Origin: Gammaproteobacteria bacterium
GTDB lineage: Bacteria; Pseudomonadota; Gammaproteobacteria; CAISUE01
Assembly: GCA_021156105.1 (NCBI GenBank)
Contig: JAJNBD010000001.1
Coordinates: 124,001 to 188,000, forward strand
Direction of reading: 5' to 3'
DNA: 64,000 nt
Shown here: positions 47,556 to 56,078 of the stretch, piece after piece
Layout of the letters: each line of letters starts with the position of its first letter
How positions within the stretch are numbered: the stretch's first letter is position 1
Notes under the pieces: model-generated
Told to the model about the DNA's origin: nothing
The model's database searches: none
The model's input: the letters and a program-made list of their open reading frames with translations, nothing else
Made by a program: the position numbers and the translations under genes

Positions 47556-47955
47556 TCCTTTTTTGCGCTCCGTATTCTTGGTTTTGAGTGTGGTTTTTGC
47601 GTTATTGTGCATTTTAATTTCCGCGTGCCCGCTGATTTTTAAAGTGATGTTGATAACGGTTATTTTATTGAGTGTTATGCTTCTGGCTATCTGTTGCCCT
47701 TCGATAAAATTTTATCGTTTTAATAAAATATCGGATTCTTCAGTAGGCTACTTAACAGACCAGAAGCATAAAAATTATATTGCCCAACTTGATAGCGATA
47801 GTATTTTCTTAGGGACATATTTTATTTTTATTAAAGGCCGACTTTTAAACGCTGATTTAAAGTTTTTTCAACGAAGGTTTTCTTTGGTGTTATGCCGTTG
47901 GTTCTACTCAGCGGCAGATTGGCGACATTGGCAGGTTTATTTGCGAACATTGTAA
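47542..47955 (+). CDS. YgfX-like inner-membrane protein
   Basis: A 137-residue protein with two membrane helices (about 9-28 and 32-50) and a C-terminal cytosolic part ending WRHWQVYLRTL. Position directly after sdhE, with overlap, and the length match YgfX (CptA), linked in E. coli to cytoskeleton proteins and to SdhE. The sequence is diverged, so the call rests largely on synteny. Confidence 0.65.
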   Translation: MPLNDPFLRSVFLVLSVVFALLCILISACPLIFKVMLITVILLSVMLLAICCPSIKFYRFNKISDSSVGYLTDQKHKNYIAQLDSDSIFLGTYFIFIKGRLLNADLKFFQRRFSLVLCRWFYSAADWRHWQVYLRTL

Positions 47956-47988
47956 TAAGCATTATATTGAGAGACTTTCTACTTCCTT

Positions 47989-49641
47989 ATGTTAAATAAA
48001 AACTCTTATTTGATCGACTATTTTTGGTTATTTGTTGCGATTGCAATTTTCTTTGGTTTTATGCTGGGTTGCCGCGCTTTAAGCGTGCCAGATGAAGCAC
48101 GCTATAGTGAAATTCCACGTGAGATGTTATTGTTCCACGATTTTATTACCCCACATTTAGATGGCGTAAAGTACTTTGAAAAACCGCCTTTTCTCTATTG
48201 GGTACAAAGCGGTATGATTGCGCTTTTTGGTATTAACGAGTGGGCGCTTCGTTTGCCTACGGCATTCATGGGGCTATTGGGTTGTTTAGCGACTTATACG
48301 GTTGGTCATTATTTTTTTAATCGTGCGACAGGTATTATTTCTGCTGTTATTTTAGCAACAAGTCCATTATATTTTGGGATGGCGCACTCAATCACGCTAG
48401 ATATGGCGGTGACTTTTTGGCTAACCCTAACTTTATTTTCTTTTATTGTTGCGGTTGATTTGCCTTGGCATTCTAAAGCAAGAAGAAACGTTTGCTGGCT
48501 GATGTATGTGGCAGCTGCATTAGCTGTATTAACCAAAGGCTTAATTGGTGTTGTGTTGCCTGGTGTGGTTGCATTTTCTTGGCTATTAATTTTTAATCGT
48601 TGGCGCGAGTTAAAGCAACTGCATTTAGTTTCTGGAATATTACTTTTTTTAGCAATCGCTTTGCCTTGGCATATTTTAGTACAATTAAAAAATCCTGAAT
48701 TTTTTAATTTTTATTTTATTGAACAGCATTTTACGCGCTTTTTAACGAAAGCAATGGGGCGCTATAAGCCTATCTGGTGGTTTATTCCTATTCTTTTTGT
48801 GGGGATATTTCCGTGGGTATTCTTTTTGCCGCAAGCCTTGCGTTTTAAATGGTCTGAGCGCGCCCAATATCAGCGTGAAATTTTTTTCATGTTATGGGCA
48901 ATTGAAATTTTTATTTTTTTCTCTTTATCCGATTCAAAACTTATTCCCTATATTTTGCCAGTGCTTCCACCACTAGCGTTGTTATTAGCAAAATTCTTGC
49001 AAGCGGGTTTTCAAGTTGATGCTGGCGCCAGCCTGTCTCCACATCAGAGAAGTATGAATATCTCTTTGAAGATGCTGAGTGTTTTTTCATTGCTTGTGAT
49101 TGTAGGTGTTTTAAGCACGCCTTTTTGGAAACATGTATTTACTTCTGCTCAGGCAATGTATTTGTATTTTATGATGGTTCCATTTTTGCTTATGCTGGTT
49201 TTGCCTTGGTTTAAATGGGATTTAACGCGCAAAATACTGGCTGTTTTTTTGGCGCAAGTTTTGCTCTTATGGAGTCTAATTGCTGCAATTCCGGCTTTTG
49301 ATCTTCGCCCCATTAAATCTTTGGCTTTACAAATTAAACAATTAGCAAAGCCCAATGATATTGTGGCGAGCTATGGCTTGTACTATCAAGATTTGCCAGT
49401 ATATACCAAGCGTTTAGTTTTAATTGTAAGTTGGAAAAATGAATTAAGTTTTGGTTATGCACATCAGCCAGATGCAAAAGAGCGCCTGATTGATCAAGAT
49501 GATTTTTGGAAAATTTGGCAACAATCGCAGCGCGTATTTGCCATTATGGATCAAAATGACTTCCAAAATGTTTCAAAAAAATATCCTATGTATGTGATTG
49601 GTACGCATGATGATGATTTGCTAGTAAGTAATAAGCCTTAA
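47989..49641 (+). CDS. ArnT-like glycosyltransferase family 39 membrane protein
   Basis: A 550-residue polytopic protein. It carries the ArnT/PMT signature PDEARYSEIPREM (Asp35-Glu36 on the first periplasmic loop) and YFEKPPFLYWVQSGMIALFG, then about ten more membrane helices and a short periplasmic C-terminal domain. Such enzymes move a sugar from an undecaprenyl carrier onto lipid A (L-Ara4N in ArnT) or onto proteins. No arn genes are nearby, so the acceptor is unknown; lipid A decoration is a reasonable guess. Confidence 0.85.
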   Translation: MLNKNSYLIDYFWLFVAIAIFFGFMLGCRALSVPDEARYSEIPREMLLFHDFITPHLDGVKYFEKPPFLYWVQSGMIALFGINEWALRLPTAFMGLLGCLATYTVGHYFFNRATGIISAVILATSPLYFGMAHSITLDMAVTFWLTLTLFSFIVAVDLPWHSKARRNVCWLMYVAAALAVLTKGLIGVVLPGVVAFSWLLIFNRWRELKQLHLVSGILLFLAIALPWHILVQLKNPEFFNFYFIEQHFTRFLTKAMGRYKPIWWFIPILFVGIFPWVFFLPQALRFKWSERAQYQREIFFMLWAIEIFIFFSLSDSKLIPYILPVLPPLALLLAKFLQAGFQVDAGASLSPHQRSMNISLKMLSVFSLLVIVGVLSTPFWKHVFTSAQAMYLYFMMVPFLLMLVLPWFKWDLTRKILAVFLAQVLLLWSLIAAIPAFDLRPIKSLALQIKQLAKPNDIVASYGLYYQDLPVYTKRLVLIVSWKNELSFGYAHQPDAKERLIDQDDFWKIWQQSQRVFAIMDQNDFQNVSKKYPMYVIGTHDDDLLVSNKP

Positions 49642-49693
49642 GAAGTTAACCGAGATAGATTATGACTTGCTCTATGAATTTGTGGGGTAATAA

Positions 49694-50770
49694 ATGAATA
49701 CCGCTTGGAACTTTAGTGCAGGTCCAGCAATGCTTCCGAGAGAAGTGCTTGAACAAGCTCAGGCAGAGCTTTTAGACTGGCATGGGCTTGGTGTCTCCGT
49801 GATGGAGATCAGCCATCGCAGCTCAGAATTTGAAGCATTAACACAAGAAACTATGCGTAATTTACGTACTTTGCTTGCGCTGCCAGAAGATTTTGAAATT
49901 ATTTTTACAACCGGTGGTGCGCAAGCGCAGTTTGCTTTAGCACCAATGAATTTATTAACTGAAAATGAAGTGGCTGATTATTTAGTGACAGGATGGTGGT
50001 CACAGCTTGCGGTGCGTGAGGCATCGCGTTTTGCCAAAGTCAATGTCGTTGCTGATTCTGCTGATTTCAATTTTAGAAAAATTCCTGATCCTAGCCAATG
50101 GCAGTTAAACCCACAGGCGCGCTATTTTCATTATGTCTCCAATGAAACCGTGCATGGAATTCAATTTAAAACTATTCCTCATGTTGATAAGCCATTGATT
50201 GCTGATATGTCTTCAGACTTTTTATCAAAGCCGCTAGATTTTGAGCGTTTTGGTTTAATCTATGCCGGTGCGCAAAAGAATATCGGTCCTGCGGGTTTAA
50301 CGCTTGTAATTGTGCGCCGAGATTATTTAAAGCATTTAACGGGTAGGGCGCCAAAGGTTTTTGATTATGCCGCTATATCACAAGCGTTTTCCTCACCGAA
50401 TACGCCGCCGACATTTAGTTGGTATTTGGCAGGTTTAGTCTTTAAATGGCTGTTAAAGCAAGGCGGTTTATCTGCCATTGAAAAGATAAATGAAGAAAAA
50501 GCAAGCTTACTTTACCAGGCGATTGATCACAGTAGTTTATATCACTGCCCAATCGACCCTAGTTGCCGTTCAACCATGAATGTTGTTTTTGATTTGCAGG
50601 ATAGTACTTTGTTACCTAGGTTTTTAGAGCAAGCGCGCCAGCATGGGCTAATGGGTTTAAAAGGGCACAAGGTGCGTGGTGGCGTTCGGGCTAGTATCTA
50701 TAACGCAATGCCAGTGACCGGGATTAGATCCTTAATTAATTTTATGAAGGAGTTTGAGTATGCTAACTAA
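49694..50770 (+). CDS. serC: Phosphoserine aminotransferase
   Basis: A 358-residue class V aminotransferase making phosphoserine from 3-phosphohydroxypyruvate, also used in pyridoxal phosphate synthesis. It begins NFSAGPAMLPREVLEQAQ, has VMEISHRSSEF, and the PLP-binding Lys195 in YAGAQKNIGPAG. Length matches the family. Its last bases overlap the next gene's start, making a coupled serC-PAP2-cmk unit. Confidence 0.97.
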   Translation: MNTAWNFSAGPAMLPREVLEQAQAELLDWHGLGVSVMEISHRSSEFEALTQETMRNLRTLLALPEDFEIIFTTGGAQAQFALAPMNLLTENEVADYLVTGWWSQLAVREASRFAKVNVVADSADFNFRKIPDPSQWQLNPQARYFHYVSNETVHGIQFKTIPHVDKPLIADMSSDFLSKPLDFERFGLIYAGAQKNIGPAGLTLVIVRRDYLKHLTGRAPKVFDYAAISQAFSSPNTPPTFSWYLAGLVFKWLLKQGGLSAIEKINEEKASLLYQAIDHSSLYHCPIDPSCRSTMNVVFDLQDSTLLPRFLEQARQHGLMGLKGHKVRGGVRASIYNAMPVTGIRSLINFMKEFEYAN

Positions 50771-51425
50771 GGAGTGGTTATTAAAACGTGTGGTTATCTG
50801 CACCATTTTGGCTTCTGTATTAGGAATAATTTCATATTCTTTCTGGGACAGGGCAATTGTTTTGTGGTTAAGTCAACATCATTCACGGCAATGGGACTGG
50901 GCAATCCATGTTAGAGGCGCTGCGAACATTTTAACGAAGTTTCCGGAGTATGCTTCAGCGCCGTTATTAATATATTTTTTTATTCGTATCGTTTTTGGTT
51001 GCCTTAGCACTGTTGAAAAAAAATGCTTAATTGGTTTTATTGCATTACTTATCGCATTTTTTGGTATTTGTTCTAACTACATTCGGTCTTTTCTAGGTAG
51101 AGCTTGGCCCGCGACATGGACACACGATAACCTTTCTTTTTTAGGAAATGGTGTTTATGGCTTTCACTTAGGTATCAATAACCCTTTATTTTGCTCTTTC
51201 CCTTCATGCCACTCATTAACTGCTGCGCTTTTAGCAACATTTTGTTGGTATTATTTTCCACGCTTACGCTGGGTGGTTCTAGCTTATGCATTATTTGTGA
51301 TGTTTATTATGGTTATTCAGTATTATCATTTTTTAAGCGATGTTATTATAGGTGCGGGAATAGGATATTTAACAATGATTACGGTTTATTTTTGTACAAA
51401 GCAACATTTATTGGAGTTAGAATGA
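50760..51425 (+). CDS. PAP2-family membrane phosphatase
   Basis: A 221-residue protein from ATG 50760, chosen because AAGGAG lies 8 bases before it. About five membrane helices. The acid-phosphatase motifs are present in altered form: RSFLGRAWP for motif 1, FPSCHS for motif 2 (Cys where Gly is usual) and YYHFLSDVIIGAGIG for motif 3. Members dephosphorylate lipids such as undecaprenyl pyrophosphate, phosphatidate or lipid A. It overlaps serC by 11 bases and cmk by 4 (ATGA), sitting where aroA is often found. Confidence 0.8.
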   Translation: MLTKEWLLKRVVICTILASVLGIISYSFWDRAIVLWLSQHHSRQWDWAIHVRGAANILTKFPEYASAPLLIYFFIRIVFGCLSTVEKKCLIGFIALLIAFFGICSNYIRSFLGRAWPATWTHDNLSFLGNGVYGFHLGINNPLFCSFPSCHSLTAALLATFCWYYFPRLRWVVLAYALFVMFIMVIQYYHFLSDVIIGAGIGYLTMITVYFCTKQHLLELE

Positions 51426-52102
51426 GTTGTATTCCGGTAATTACGATCGACGGTCCAAGCGGTACAGGCAAGGGTACGATTAGTCAACAGCTGGCGAGGA
51501 AACTTGGTTGGCACTATTTAGATAGTGGCGCCATTTATCGCGTGCTAGGATTGGCAGCCTTACGCGCAGAGGTTGATTTGCAAGACGAACAAGCGCTGAG
51601 CCAAATTGCGCTTGAGCTTCCTTTGTCGTTTCAGGATGATCAAGAGTCTTTTCGTTTATTTTTAAAAGATGAGGATGTAACCCTGAAAATCCGTTCAGAA
51701 GAGTGCTCGCGTGCTGCGTCCATCGTATCTGCTTTCGGTTGTGTTCGTGCAGCGTTATTAGAGCGCCAAAGAATTTTTCGCAAAGCACCAGGCTTAGTGA
51801 CGGATGGTCGTGATATGGGGACGATTGTTTTTCCAGATGCAATTGTAAAGATTTTTTTAGATGCAAGTGCAGAAGTAAGGGCTGAGCGCCGCTTCCAACA
51901 GTTGAAAAAAATGGGTATTAATGCTAACATTGATGCTATTTTGGCAGAACTTCGGGCACGAGATGAAAGGGATCGCTCAAGGGCTATTTCCCCCTTAATT
52001 CCTGCGCCTGATGCTATTTTAATTGATTCAAGTGGCCTAAGTATTAGCCAAGTGATGGAAAAAGTTATAGCGCTTTTGCCAAAAGAAATTATGGGGAAAT
52101 AG
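51422..52102 (+). CDS. cmk: Cytidylate kinase
   Basis: A 226-residue kinase phosphorylating CMP and dCMP. The ATG at 51422 overlaps the upstream stop (ATGA) and gives the family start with P-loop GPSGTGKGT (11-19); a longer frame from 51191 only reads through the PAP2 gene. Other signatures: HYLDSGAIYRVLG, TDGRDMGTIVFPDA and RDERDRSRAISPL. Followed by rpsA, the usual neighbour. Confidence 0.96.
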   Translation: MSCIPVITIDGPSGTGKGTISQQLARKLGWHYLDSGAIYRVLGLAALRAEVDLQDEQALSQIALELPLSFQDDQESFRLFLKDEDVTLKIRSEECSRAASIVSAFGCVRAALLERQRIFRKAPGLVTDGRDMGTIVFPDAIVKIFLDASAEVRAERRFQQLKKMGINANIDAILAELRARDERDRSRAISPLIPAPDAILIDSSGLSISQVMEKVIALLPKEIMGK

Positions 52103-52107
52103 TTGGT

Positions 52108-52138
52108 CCTCATCTCCCACTTGTGAGAGAGGGAAGAG
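52108..52138. repeat. Remnant of the CCCTC hairpin element before rpsA
   Basis: CCTCATCTCCCAC-TTG-TGAGAGAGGGAAG resembles one hairpin of the element at 58388. It starts 6 bases after the cmk stop. Probably a decayed copy; could also act as a terminator stem. Confidence 0.4.
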
Positions 52139-52183
52139 TACACCATCATTTCATTCTATTAACTTAACCAAAAACCTTAGGTG

Positions 52184-52206
52184 CGGCTTTAGCCGTTAAT
52201 ATTAAC
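52184..52206 (+). promoter_or_regulatory. rpsA translation-start hairpin without Shine-Dalgarno
   Basis: CGGC (52184-52187) pairs with GCCG (52192-52195) around TTTA, 11 bases before the rpsA ATG. No AGGAGG-like site lies between. In gammaproteobacteria rpsA is known to start without a good Shine-Dalgarno and to be controlled by S1 through leader hairpins; this leader fits that. Confidence 0.45.
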
Positions 52207-53865
52207 ATGACAGAAAGTTTTCAGCAGTTATTTGAAGAAAGTTTAGTACGTGTAGCTCCACGCGTTGGCGCTAATTTACATGCACACGTTGTTGCCATCA
52301 ATCGCGATTTCGTAATCGTCGATGCTGGTTTAAAATCCGAATGCCCAGTTCCTATTAACCAGTTCAAAAATGAACGTGGTGAACTCGAAGTTAATGTCGG
52401 TGATAGCGTTGAAGTTGTTCTAGAAGCATTTGAAGATGGTTATGGCGAAACACGCTTCTCCCGTGAGAAAGCAAAACGTAATGAAATGTGGACCAAGTTA
52501 ACTCTGGCGCATGATAGCGGTGAGTCCGTATTTGGTACCGTTACAGGTCGCGTTAAAGGCGGCTTTACTGTTGATATTGGCCCTGTTAAAGCATTCTTGC
52601 CTGGCTCATTGATTGATGCTAAAGCAATGAAAGATCCTAGCGAACTTGAAGGCAAAACTTTAGAGTTCCGCGTGGTTAAAATTGATAACAAACGTAATAA
52701 TGTGGTTGTTTCACGTCGTAACGTGATGAATGCTGAATCTGCCGCTGAACGTCAAGCATTACTTGATGGCTTGAGCGAAGGTTCTGTGGTTCGTGGTACC
52801 GTTAAAGGTATTACTGATTACGGTGCATTTATCGACTTAGGCGGTTTAGATGGCTTGTTGCATATTACTGATATCGCATGGCGTCGTGTTCGTCACCCAA
52901 GCGAAGTATTACAAGTTGGTCAAGAATTAAGCTTAAAAGTATTGAAGTTCGACCGTGATAAAACTCGTGTTTCCTTAGGCTTGAAACAAATGGGTGATGA
53001 TCCATGGGGTGATTTAGCGGCTCGCTTCCCAGTAGGTACAAGAGTTAAAGGTAAAGTCACCAATATGGCTGACTACGGTTGCTTCGTCGAAATTGAAGAA
53101 GGCATCGAAGGCCTTGTTCACGTTTCTGAAATGGATTGGACCAACAAAAATATTCATCCATCTAAAGTCGTTTCCTTAGGTGATGAAGTTGAAGTTATGG
53201 TATTGGATATTGATCCAGAGCGTCGCCGTATTTCTTTAGGTGTAAAACAATGTAAAGAAAATCCATGGTTAGCGTTTGCTGATAAATATCAAAAAGGCGA
53301 CATCATTGTTGGTAAAATTAAATCTATTACTGACTTTGGTATCTTTATTGGCTTGCCAGATGGTATCGACGGCTTAGTGCATATGTCTGATATTTCTTGG
53401 ACAGTGGCACCAGAAGAAGCTATCCGTAAGTACAAAAAAGGCGATGAAGTTAAAACCATCGTGCTTGCAATTGATGCTGAACGTGAACGTATTTCTTTAG
53501 GTATTAAACAACTTGAAGATAAACCACCAGCAACATCATTGAAAAAAGGTGATATTGCTTCTGGTAAAGTAACTTCGATTGATGAAGAAGGCGTGCTTGT
53601 TGATTTAGGCGATGGCGTTGAAGGCTTTATTAAGCCTAGCGACGTTTCCCGTGATAAAGACACTAATATTCATGACTTGCTCAAAGTAGGCGATGAAGTT
53701 GAAGCAAAAGTGTTAAGTCACGATAAGAAAACACAGCGCATTAACCTTTCTATCAAAGCTAAAGAACTTGGCGATGAAAAAGAAGTGTTAAAAGACCTTA
53801 ACCGTCAATCTGAAAAAGTTGGTGGTACATTCGGTGATCTTTTAAAAGAAAAGATTGAAGAATAA
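52207..53865 (+). CDS. rpsA: 30S ribosomal protein S1
   Basis: A 552-residue protein with six S1 OB-fold repeats: two N-terminal ([40 protein letters not shown]) and four RNA-binding ones (for example [40 protein letters not shown]). It delivers mRNA to the ribosome. The length equals the six-domain gammaproteobacterial form (557). High expression is likely: codon use looks more restricted than in neighbours. Confidence 0.98.
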   Translation: MTESFQQLFEESLVRVAPRVGANLHAHVVAINRDFVIVDAGLKSECPVPINQFKNERGELEVNVGDSVEVVLEAFEDGYGETRFSREKAKRNEMWTKLTLAHDSGESVFGTVTGRVKGGFTVDIGPVKAFLPGSLIDAKAMKDPSELEGKTLEFRVVKIDNKRNNVVVSRRNVMNAESAAERQALLDGLSEGSVVRGTVKGITDYGAFIDLGGLDGLLHITDIAWRRVRHPSEVLQVGQELSLKVLKFDRDKTRVSLGLKQMGDDPWGDLAARFPVGTRVKGKVTNMADYGCFVEIEEGIEGLVHVSEMDWTNKNIHPSKVVSLGDEVEVMVLDIDPERRRISLGVKQCKENPWLAFADKYQKGDIIVGKIKSITDFGIFIGLPDGIDGLVHMSDISWTVAPEEAIRKYKKGDEVKTIVLAIDAERERISLGIKQLEDKPPATSLKKGDIASGKVTSIDEEGVLVDLGDGVEGFIKPSDVSRDKDTNIHDLLKVGDEVEAKVLSHDKKTQRINLSIKAKELGDEKEVLKDLNRQSEKVGGTFGDLLKEKIEE

Positions 53866-53890
53866 AGTTGTAAATTCGTCCTCAATTCTT

Positions 53891-53926
53891 AGCTCCTCTC
53901 TTTGAGAGGGGAAAAGGAAAGGGGGT
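53891..53926. repeat. Remnant of the CCCTC hairpin element after rpsA
   Basis: CTCCTCTC-TTT-GAGAGGGG followed by AAAAGGAAAGGGGG. It is GC-rich, related to the elements at 41347 and 58388, and abuts the 76-bp element. May also end rpsA transcription. Confidence 0.45.
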
Positions 53927-54002
53927 GTAGGGTGGGCAAAGCGCAGCGTGCCCACCCCTTTAAAAGATGGACACATCGCTGCCGCTCCTTAGCTCACCCT
54001 AC
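53927..54002. repeat. 76-bp GTGGGCA palindromic element before asd
   Basis: Inverted ends GTAGGGTGGGC (53927-53937) and GCTCACCCTAC (53992-54002); inner hairpin GGTGGGCA/TGCCCACC. It ends 10 bases before the asd ATG and is open in the asd frame, giving a VGKAQRAHP-type peptide if translated. Confidence 0.8.
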
Positions 54003-54012
54003 ATTTTTTCTT

Positions 54013-55041
54013 ATGCTTATATCTAAAAATATTGCTATCGTTGGTGTTACTGGCCAAGTTGGTCAAGTTCTTCTTAAAATCCTTGCTGCCAAAAACTTTC
54101 CTGCTTCGCAATTAAGGTTTGTTGCTAGTGAGCGTTCTGCTGGGAAACAAATCCATTATCAAAATCAGGCTTTAACGGTTGAAGATATTGCAAGCTTTGA
54201 TTTTTCTAAAGTTGATTTAGCGTTTTTTGCTGCAGGTAGTGAAGTGGCAAAGCATTACGCGCCAATTGCTGCCAATGCGGGTTGTATCGTGATAGATAAG
54301 AGCTCTTATTTTCGCATGGATCCTGCGGTACCGTTGGTTGTACCAGAAGTGAATGGTTATCTCTTAAAAAACTCTCCTAGTAAAATTTTTGCTGTACCAA
54401 ATTGCTCGACCATCCCTTTAGTAATGGCATTAAAGCCTTTACACGATTTAGCTATTGTAGAGCGTGTAGAAGTTGCAACTTATCAAGCAGTTTCTGGTGC
54501 CGGTATAAAAGGTGTGCAAGCATTAGAGGACGAAATTAAAAGCTTTAAAAATTCTGATATAACCGAATATGATAATAAGGTGCCAAAGCTTGGCTTTCCT
54601 ATTGCTTTTAATATTATCCCAAAGATTGATGATTTTTTGCCTTCAGGCTATACCAAAGAAGAAATGAAGATGACTGATGAGACAAAGAAAATCTTATCGC
54701 CAGAGATACTCGTTAATGCAACGGCTGTTCGTGTGTCAGTCTGGCAAGGGCATTCTGAAGCAGTTCATTTACGGACAGTCAAACCGCTTGAATTAGCGGC
54801 GGCCACACAAGCGTTAAAAGATTTCCCTGGAATTCAATTCTGCGAAGCTGAAATTCCAATGCCTTTTACCCACGCAGCAAATAACCCTATCGTGTGGCTT
54901 GGCCGATTGCGTCGTCACCCACAAGATTCTGCACATTATTTAAGTTTCTGGTTGACTTGCGATAATTTATATAAGGGCGCTGCTTATAATGCTCTGCAAA
55001 TTGCAGAAAAATTGTTTGACAGCTTAGCGAAGAACGCTTAA
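54013..55041 (+). CDS. asd: Aspartate-semialdehyde dehydrogenase
   Basis: A 342-residue enzyme reducing aspartyl phosphate to the semialdehyde, feeding DapA and the threonine/methionine branch. From ATG 54013 it has the nucleotide-binding start IAIVGVTGQVGQVLL and catalytic Cys131 in VPNCSTIPLVMAL, with SGAGIKGVQALEDE. The frame is open back to 53902, but those 37 codons lie in repeat DNA; the internal start fits the family. No good Shine-Dalgarno is visible before 54013 because the element occupies the leader. Confidence 0.95.
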   Translation: MLISKNIAIVGVTGQVGQVLLKILAAKNFPASQLRFVASERSAGKQIHYQNQALTVEDIASFDFSKVDLAFFAAGSEVAKHYAPIAANAGCIVIDKSSYFRMDPAVPLVVPEVNGYLLKNSPSKIFAVPNCSTIPLVMALKPLHDLAIVERVEVATYQAVSGAGIKGVQALEDEIKSFKNSDITEYDNKVPKLGFPIAFNIIPKIDDFLPSGYTKEEMKMTDETKKILSPEILVNATAVRVSVWQGHSEAVHLRTVKPLELAAATQALKDFPGIQFCEAEIPMPFTHAANNPIVWLGRLRRHPQDSAHYLSFWLTCDNLYKGAAYNALQIAEKLFDSLAKNA

Positions 55042-55079
55042 TATTCTTTTAAGCATTCTAAGATATAATGAGCTGGAAA
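55035..55079 (+). promoter_or_regulatory. Candidate promoter with PmrA-like box, upstream of the 55104 gene
   Basis: CTTAATATT-CT-TTTAAGCAT (55038-55057), then 7 bases later TATAAT (55065-55070 approximately). The first half equals the Legionella PmrA half-site cTTAATatT and the second keeps TTAA, with the right 2-base gap. It overlaps the asd stop codon, so chance is possible. Confidence 0.35.
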
Positions 55080-55103
55080 ATAACAAATTTTTAAGGAATT
55101 ATT

Positions 55104-56078
55104 ATGGCCAATGCTCCTAGCAGTCAAACGGCTTTATTAAAATCTGAAGTGGAAAAACTCCAAGAAGTTTCTTCAACCGCGCTTGCAGCAGCAAAACAAG
55201 CGGCTAGCCAAGCGAAAAGATCCTCTCTTGATGAAGATGAACAAAAACTTCGCAATGAAGAAGCGATTGCTATTACGACGGCTGCTGGCAATGCCCATGC
55301 AGAAGCTGTTCGTGCCCAAGTATTGACTCATAAAAGCGAAACCCCTAATCAAGCGCGTGAAGCTCAACACGACAAAATTCTATTTGAAGAGATTCTTAAG
55401 GGAATCAATGTGCAGCTTAATCAACAGACGGGGCAAGCACAAATTACCCTTACTGGCGCTGCTGCCCAAGCAATGACACAAACCATTCCTGGCGCTCATT
55501 TAAATTTAGCTCAATTAGTTCAGCAAACTGCCTTGCAGAATTTACCCGCATCAGCGCCTGCATTAACGGTTGTGCGTTTGAGTGATACAGAAACGATGAT
55601 TGCAAAAGCAGATGCCGTAGAAGAAATATTAAATGCTTATGATCAGCATCCAGCGCTTCCTGCGACAAATTCAGAAGTGGCTGTGCCAGCTCACCGTCCT
55701 CTTCCACGTGCTCGACACGGTGAAGTGTTTGATGTACGTGCCTGGAGCCGCGAGCCAGTTTCTGCAATAGCGGATGATCGTTTGTTAAGAGTGATGAAAC
55801 ATTTTTATAGTTTGCATCATGGTGAAAGCGCATTATCAGTGCGTTCACATTTATCATCTCACACCGCATTTTCAATGAGTATTGCATTAGATGCCGCATT
55901 GCCAGTCTTTAGGCAAACCATTCAGCATCCTTTACTGCTCAATGCTCGGGCTCAGCATCCAGCATACTTTGATAGCTCAGTAGCTGTTATGCAAGGGGTT
56001 GCGATGAAACTTAAAGCATTAGCTAATGGTATGGAGCAAAGCTTAATGGCATTTAACCCTCGTATGTATGGCTTCTAA
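55104..56078 (+). CDS. Ala/Gln-rich helical protein, unknown, effector-like
   Basis: A 324-residue protein without signal peptide. The N-terminal 90 residues are an Ala-rich coiled coil (LLKSEVEKLQEVSSTALAAA, EQKLRNEEAIAITTAAGNA); the middle is Gln/Thr-rich (GQAQITLTGAAAQAMTQTIP); the C-terminal part (about 200-324) is a helical domain rich in His. AAGGAATT precedes ATG. It ends overlapping nudC by four bases (convergent). No family recognised; composition and context suit a Dot/Icm-type effector. Confidence 0.65.
   Translation: MANAPSSQTALLKSEVEKLQEVSSTALAAAKQAASQAKRSSLDEDEQKLRNEEAIAITTAAGNAHAEAVRAQVLTHKSETPNQAREAQHDKILFEEILKGINVQLNQQTGQAQITLTGAAAQAMTQTIPGAHLNLAQLVQQTALQNLPASAPALTVVRLSDTETMIAKADAVEEILNAYDQHPALPATNSEVAVPAHRPLPRARHGEVFDVRAWSREPVSAIADDRLLRVMKHFYSLHHGESALSVRSHLSSHTAFSMSIALDAALPVFRQTIQHPLLLNARAQHPAYFDSSVAVMQGVAMKLKALANGMEQSLMAFNPRMYGF

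Noticed and set aside
51191..51421. Long N-terminal extension of cmk
   Set aside because: It only reads the PAP2 gene in another frame; the ATG at 51422 gives the standard cytidylate kinase start.
53902..54012. N-terminal extension of asd
   Set aside because: The 37 codons lie in repeat DNA and precede a family-typical start at 54013; kept as a finding but not used as the gene start.
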